NCBI GenBank assembly: GCA_049609325.1
Contig: JBMYYK010000004.1
Coordinates: forward strand, 1-64,000
DNA: 64,000 nucleotides
Reading direction: 5' to 3'
Source: GCA-2733415 sp049609325
Lineage (GTDB): Bacteria > Bacteroidota > Bacteroidia > Flavobacteriales > Flavobacteriaceae
Shown here: positions 61,820 to 64,000 of the stretch, one piece after another
How the letters are laid out: every line of letters starts with the position of its first letter
How positions within the stretch are numbered: position 1 is the first letter of the stretch
The notes under the pieces: model-generated
Databases searched by the model: none
The model's input: only the letters and a program-made list of their open reading frames with translations
Told to the model about the DNA's origin: nothing
Program-made: the position numbers and the translations under genes

Positions 61820-62974
61820 ATGATTTCGGCAATTGAATATTATGTTACTGCGCTGGTATGTTTAATTACTGCGTTTGTGATTCATCGTATTTATTACAAA
61901 GAAAAAAGGCGTCATGCCTCAGAAATATCATTAAAAGGAATTAAATGGTTTGGCTTGGCAATTTTTTCATGGGGCTTAGGGGCTTTTATTAATATTGTAT
62001 TAATTGCCTTGTTTCATCTCGAACCAAATCATAAACTCATTGTTAGTTTAGGGGTGTTATTCTCATTATTGAATTCGTTATTTATACTGCTATCATTACC
62101 GTCAATTGAACATTCGGGGAGCAGAAATCTCGTAATTCAAATTATAGAACGATTTTCTGAAAAGGAAGTATTTGTGATGTTTTCTGCAATTTTATTAATG
62201 CTAAGTTCGGTGTTTTTGGTGTCGTTCTATAACAATAGTCTTGACGCTTCAAGTAATAGTGTTATTTGGTTGATAGATATTCCTATTTCATTGGTTGTAG
62301 CATTTTCATTATTAAATGAATTAAATAAAGCCTTTAGAAATAGAGGGATGAAATTTATGTACTTGCCTACAGTAGCCTTATTCTTATTAATAGTTATAGC
62401 TGTGTTGCACAGAATTGTTCCTGACCATCAGGCTACTAAAATAATGCACTTATCCAATTGGAATTTTATAGGGGTGTTAACGGCGTTATCATTCAAGTTT
62501 TTGTTTGTATTGTTATTTACAATTCTGTTATACAGTTGGAAGCTTTTAGCAGAAAAAGAAGAGCAACAAACAGAATTTGCACAGCTGCAATTGGCAAAAA
62601 ACAAGCTTAAAAATGACATTGAAATTTTAGAAATTGCTAATGAAAGTCATTTAGATACCATTAAGCATTTGAAACAAGAATTATCAGTGAGAAAAAAGAA
62701 GTATAAAAAATTAAAGAAATCGTCTCAAGTTGCATTGTCAGGCAGACAAAAAGAAGTTCTTGCAAATTTAGGTGTTTGTGGTGCTGAGATGTCTTATACA
62801 GAAATTGCCGATGCCATGCATATTGGCGTAGATGGGTTTCAAGCTCATATATACCAAATTAAAAAGCTGTTGAATATCTCTGGAGCAGATGGTAAAGAGC
62901 AGTTAATTGCTTATGCTTTAGAAAAAAACTTATTAAGCTATGCAACGGTTAGCCCTAATAAAAAGGGTACTTAA
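61820..62974 (+). CDS. Membrane protein with C-terminal LuxR-like helix-turn-helix
   Basis: The 384-residue protein has about seven hydrophobic segments in residues 1-245, then a charged coiled coil (about 248-300, with Lys/Glu-rich KHLKQELSVRKKKYKKLKK). At the end lies a LuxR/FixJ-type HTH: SGRQKEVLANLG, SYTEIADAMHIGVDGFQAHI and YQIKKLLNI. It is thus a transcription factor held in the membrane, with a coiled-coil link suited to dimer signalling. I do not know a named family. A control role over neighbouring transport or metabolism is only a guess. Confidence 0.75.
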   Translation: MISAIEYYVTALVCLITAFVIHRIYYKEKRRHASEISLKGIKWFGLAIFSWGLGAFINIVLIALFHLEPNHKLIVSLGVLFSLLNSLFILLSLPSIEHSGSRNLVIQIIERFSEKEVFVMFSAILLMLSSVFLVSFYNNSLDASSNSVIWLIDIPISLVVAFSLLNELNKAFRNRGMKFMYLPTVALFLLIVIAVLHRIVPDHQATKIMHLSNWNFIGVLTALSFKFLFVLLFTILLYSWKLLAEKEEQQTEFAQLQLAKNKLKNDIEILEIANESHLDTIKHLKQELSVRKKKYKKLKKSSQVALSGRQKEVLANLGVCGAEMSYTEIADAMHIGVDGFQAHIYQIKKLLNISGADGKEQLIAYALEKNLLSYATVSPNKKGT

Positions 62975-62978
62975 GCAA

Positions 62979-63099
62979 CTACTTAAGTAGAGAGCTGCGC
63001 AAGTTTCATTAGTGCGTAAGCTTTTGATTTTTTGATCTTGTTCGGAATTTAGCACGAACAACAAGTCATGTGTAACCACTTAAATTTTTGAAGTGTTAC
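62979..63099 (+). other. Structured 5' region of the symporter gene
   Basis: Four fold-prone sequences follow each other: the perfect palindrome CTACTTAAGTAG (62979-62990); GCT-G-CGCA (62994-63001) with TGCG-TA-AGC (63013-63021); TTGTTCG (63038-63044) with CGAACAA (63055-63061); and GTAACCACTT (63072-63081) with AAGTGTTAC (63091-63099, one bulged C). No gene lies here. A structured leader that controls the symporter is possible; I do not recognise a known riboswitch. Confidence 0.45.
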
Positions 63100-63119
63100 C
63101 ATGAGGAAAATCAATAGCT

Positions 63120-64000
63120 ATGAAGCAATTAATTCTTTATTTGGTAACAGTATTACTACCATTCATTTCACAAGCACAAAACACACATGATAACCTTGAT
63201 GAAAAAATCAATCAACTTTTTGCAGATGCTACAGGTTGGTTTCCTACGGCAATGTTTGCACAAATTCCAATTACAGAAGCGGTAGGGGTACCTTGGGTGT
63301 TAATTGTTTTAATTCTAGGTGCAGGGTATTTTACAATATATTTTAAACTCATAAATTTTAATGGATTTTTTACTGCAATAAATGTAGTAAGAGGCAAGTA
63401 TGACGCTATAGATACACCTAATTCTCAAGATGATATTACGGAGACCATAAAAGTTGAAGGCGATGGCGAGGTGTCGCATTTTCAGGCGTTAACAGCAGCA
63501 TTGTCTGCAACCGTTGGTTTAGGGAATATTGCTGGGGTTGCTATTGCTCTGTCAATAGGTGGGGCAGGAGCTACTTTTTGGATGATTTTGATTGGGTTTT
63601 TAGGAATGGCATCAAAATTTGTGGAGTGTACGTTAGGCGTTAAGTATAGAGAAATTGCTTCTGATGGTACCGTGTTTGGAGGACCAATGTATTATCTTAA
63701 AAAAGGACTTGAGGATATAGGTTTTGAAAAAGCAGGAAAATTTTTAGCAGTCATATTTGCAGTGATGTGTGTAGGAGGTTCTTTTGGAGGTGGAAACATG
63801 TTCCAGGTTAACCAAGCATTTAAATTATTTGAATATGTCACAGGAGGCGAGCAAAGTTTTATGTATGGTAAAGGCTGGTTGTTCGGTGTAATCATGGCAA
63901 CTTTTGTAGGTATTGTCATTATAGGAGGAATTAAAAAAATAGCTAAAGTGACCGATAAAATCGTACCTATAATGGTAGGAGTGTATGTGATGGCTGTAAT
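63120..64000 (+). CDS. Sodium:alanine symporter (AGCS) family protein, 3'-truncated
   Basis: The frame opens at ATG 63120 and runs out of the window after 293 complete codons. A signal-like N-terminus (KQLILYLVTVLLPFISQAQ) precedes the family's amphipathic part. The AGCS family segments VSHFQALTAALSATVGLGNIAGVA, FWMILIGFLGMASKFVECTLGVKYRE and GTVFGGPMYYLKKGL are all present, then VGGSFGGGNMFQVNQ. The protein should take up alanine or glycine with sodium. An N-terminal extension with a signal peptide is not seen in all members but occurs in Bacteroidota. Confidence 0.9.
   Translation, partial: MKQLILYLVTVLLPFISQAQNTHDNLDEKINQLFADATGWFPTAMFAQIPITEAVGVPWVLIVLILGAGYFTIYFKLINFNGFFTAINVVRGKYDAIDTPNSQDDITETIKVEGDGEVSHFQALTAALSATVGLGNIAGVAIALSIGGAGATFWMILIGFLGMASKFVECTLGVKYREIASDGTVFGGPMYYLKKGLEDIGFEKAGKFLAVIFAVMCVGGSFGGGNMFQVNQAFKLFEYVTGGEQSFMYGKGWLFGVIMATFVGIVIIGGIKKIAKVTDKIVPIMVGVYVMAV

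Overview
The window is low-GC, densely packed DNA from a member of the Bacteroidota, most likely the family Flavobacteriaceae. Evidence for this is a protein with a type-B C-terminal sorting domain for type IX secretion, promoters of the form TTG-N20/21-TAnnTTTG, fused SecDF, a fused alpha/beta E1 dehydrogenase, DUF2807 and PspC proteins, and an all-in-one histidine operon. The species cannot be read from the sequence. Apart from a partial gene at each edge the window is continuous chromosome. No rRNA, complete tRNA, insertion sequence or CRISPR array was seen.

Layout. 1-450: end of a small gene, then a sequence resembling the 3' end of tRNA-Pro followed by a terminator, possibly the edge of an element lying to the left. 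467-1498: an unknown small protein and a methyltransferase. 1517-8720: hisGDCBHAF(IE) behind a promoter, a His-rich leader peptide and an attenuator. 8852-9799: trxB. 9874-14341: a leftward envelope-stress-like operon (DUF4870, PadR, PspC, DUF2807) with a candidate PadR operator at its promoter, plus a second DUF2807 gene. 14420-20724: single genes including an AIM24-like protein, OxyR, a TRIC-like channel, a cyclophilin, a CoA pyrophosphatase and an acyltransferase. 20765-21879: an ECF sigma factor with a membrane partner. 22049-24847: a LytS/LytTR-type two-component operon containing three related 2TM modules, one fused to the kinase. 24951-28308: oxidoreductase, acetyltransferase and glycosyltransferase. 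28545-35398: gyrB, mdh, a DUF4412 protein and secDF. 35566-38084: a serine hydrolase and an unusual FAD monooxygenase. 38101-43669: DUF192, lgt, an HsdR_N-like protein, holA, a GIY-YIG protein and a large methyltransferase. 43757-58153: fused E1, a degenerate M1-peptidase/barrel protein, a giant T9SS adhesin-like protein, a LOG-family protein, uvrA and an ATP-grasp protein. 58288-64000: a fused B12-dependent acyl-CoA mutase, a membrane protein with a LuxR-like HTH, and the start of a sodium/alanine symporter.

The most interesting signal is regulatory. Three separate promoters share one architecture: two 9-bp direct repeats close to ACARTTCRG, exactly 21 bp apart, then exactly 33 bp, then a -7 element close to GAYATTTG. 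They lie before the kinase/2TM/LytTR operon, before a secreted DUF2141 protein, and before the serine hydrolase. The repeats match the published LytTR binding consensus, so this looks like an autoregulated LytTR regulon visible within one window. Other points of interest are the kinase-2TM fusion cluster, a monooxygenase with two DnaJ-type CXXCXGXG knuckles, a metallopeptidase homologue without its zinc site fused to a probable outer-membrane barrel, and a stand-alone methyltransferase resembling a polyketide-synthase module.
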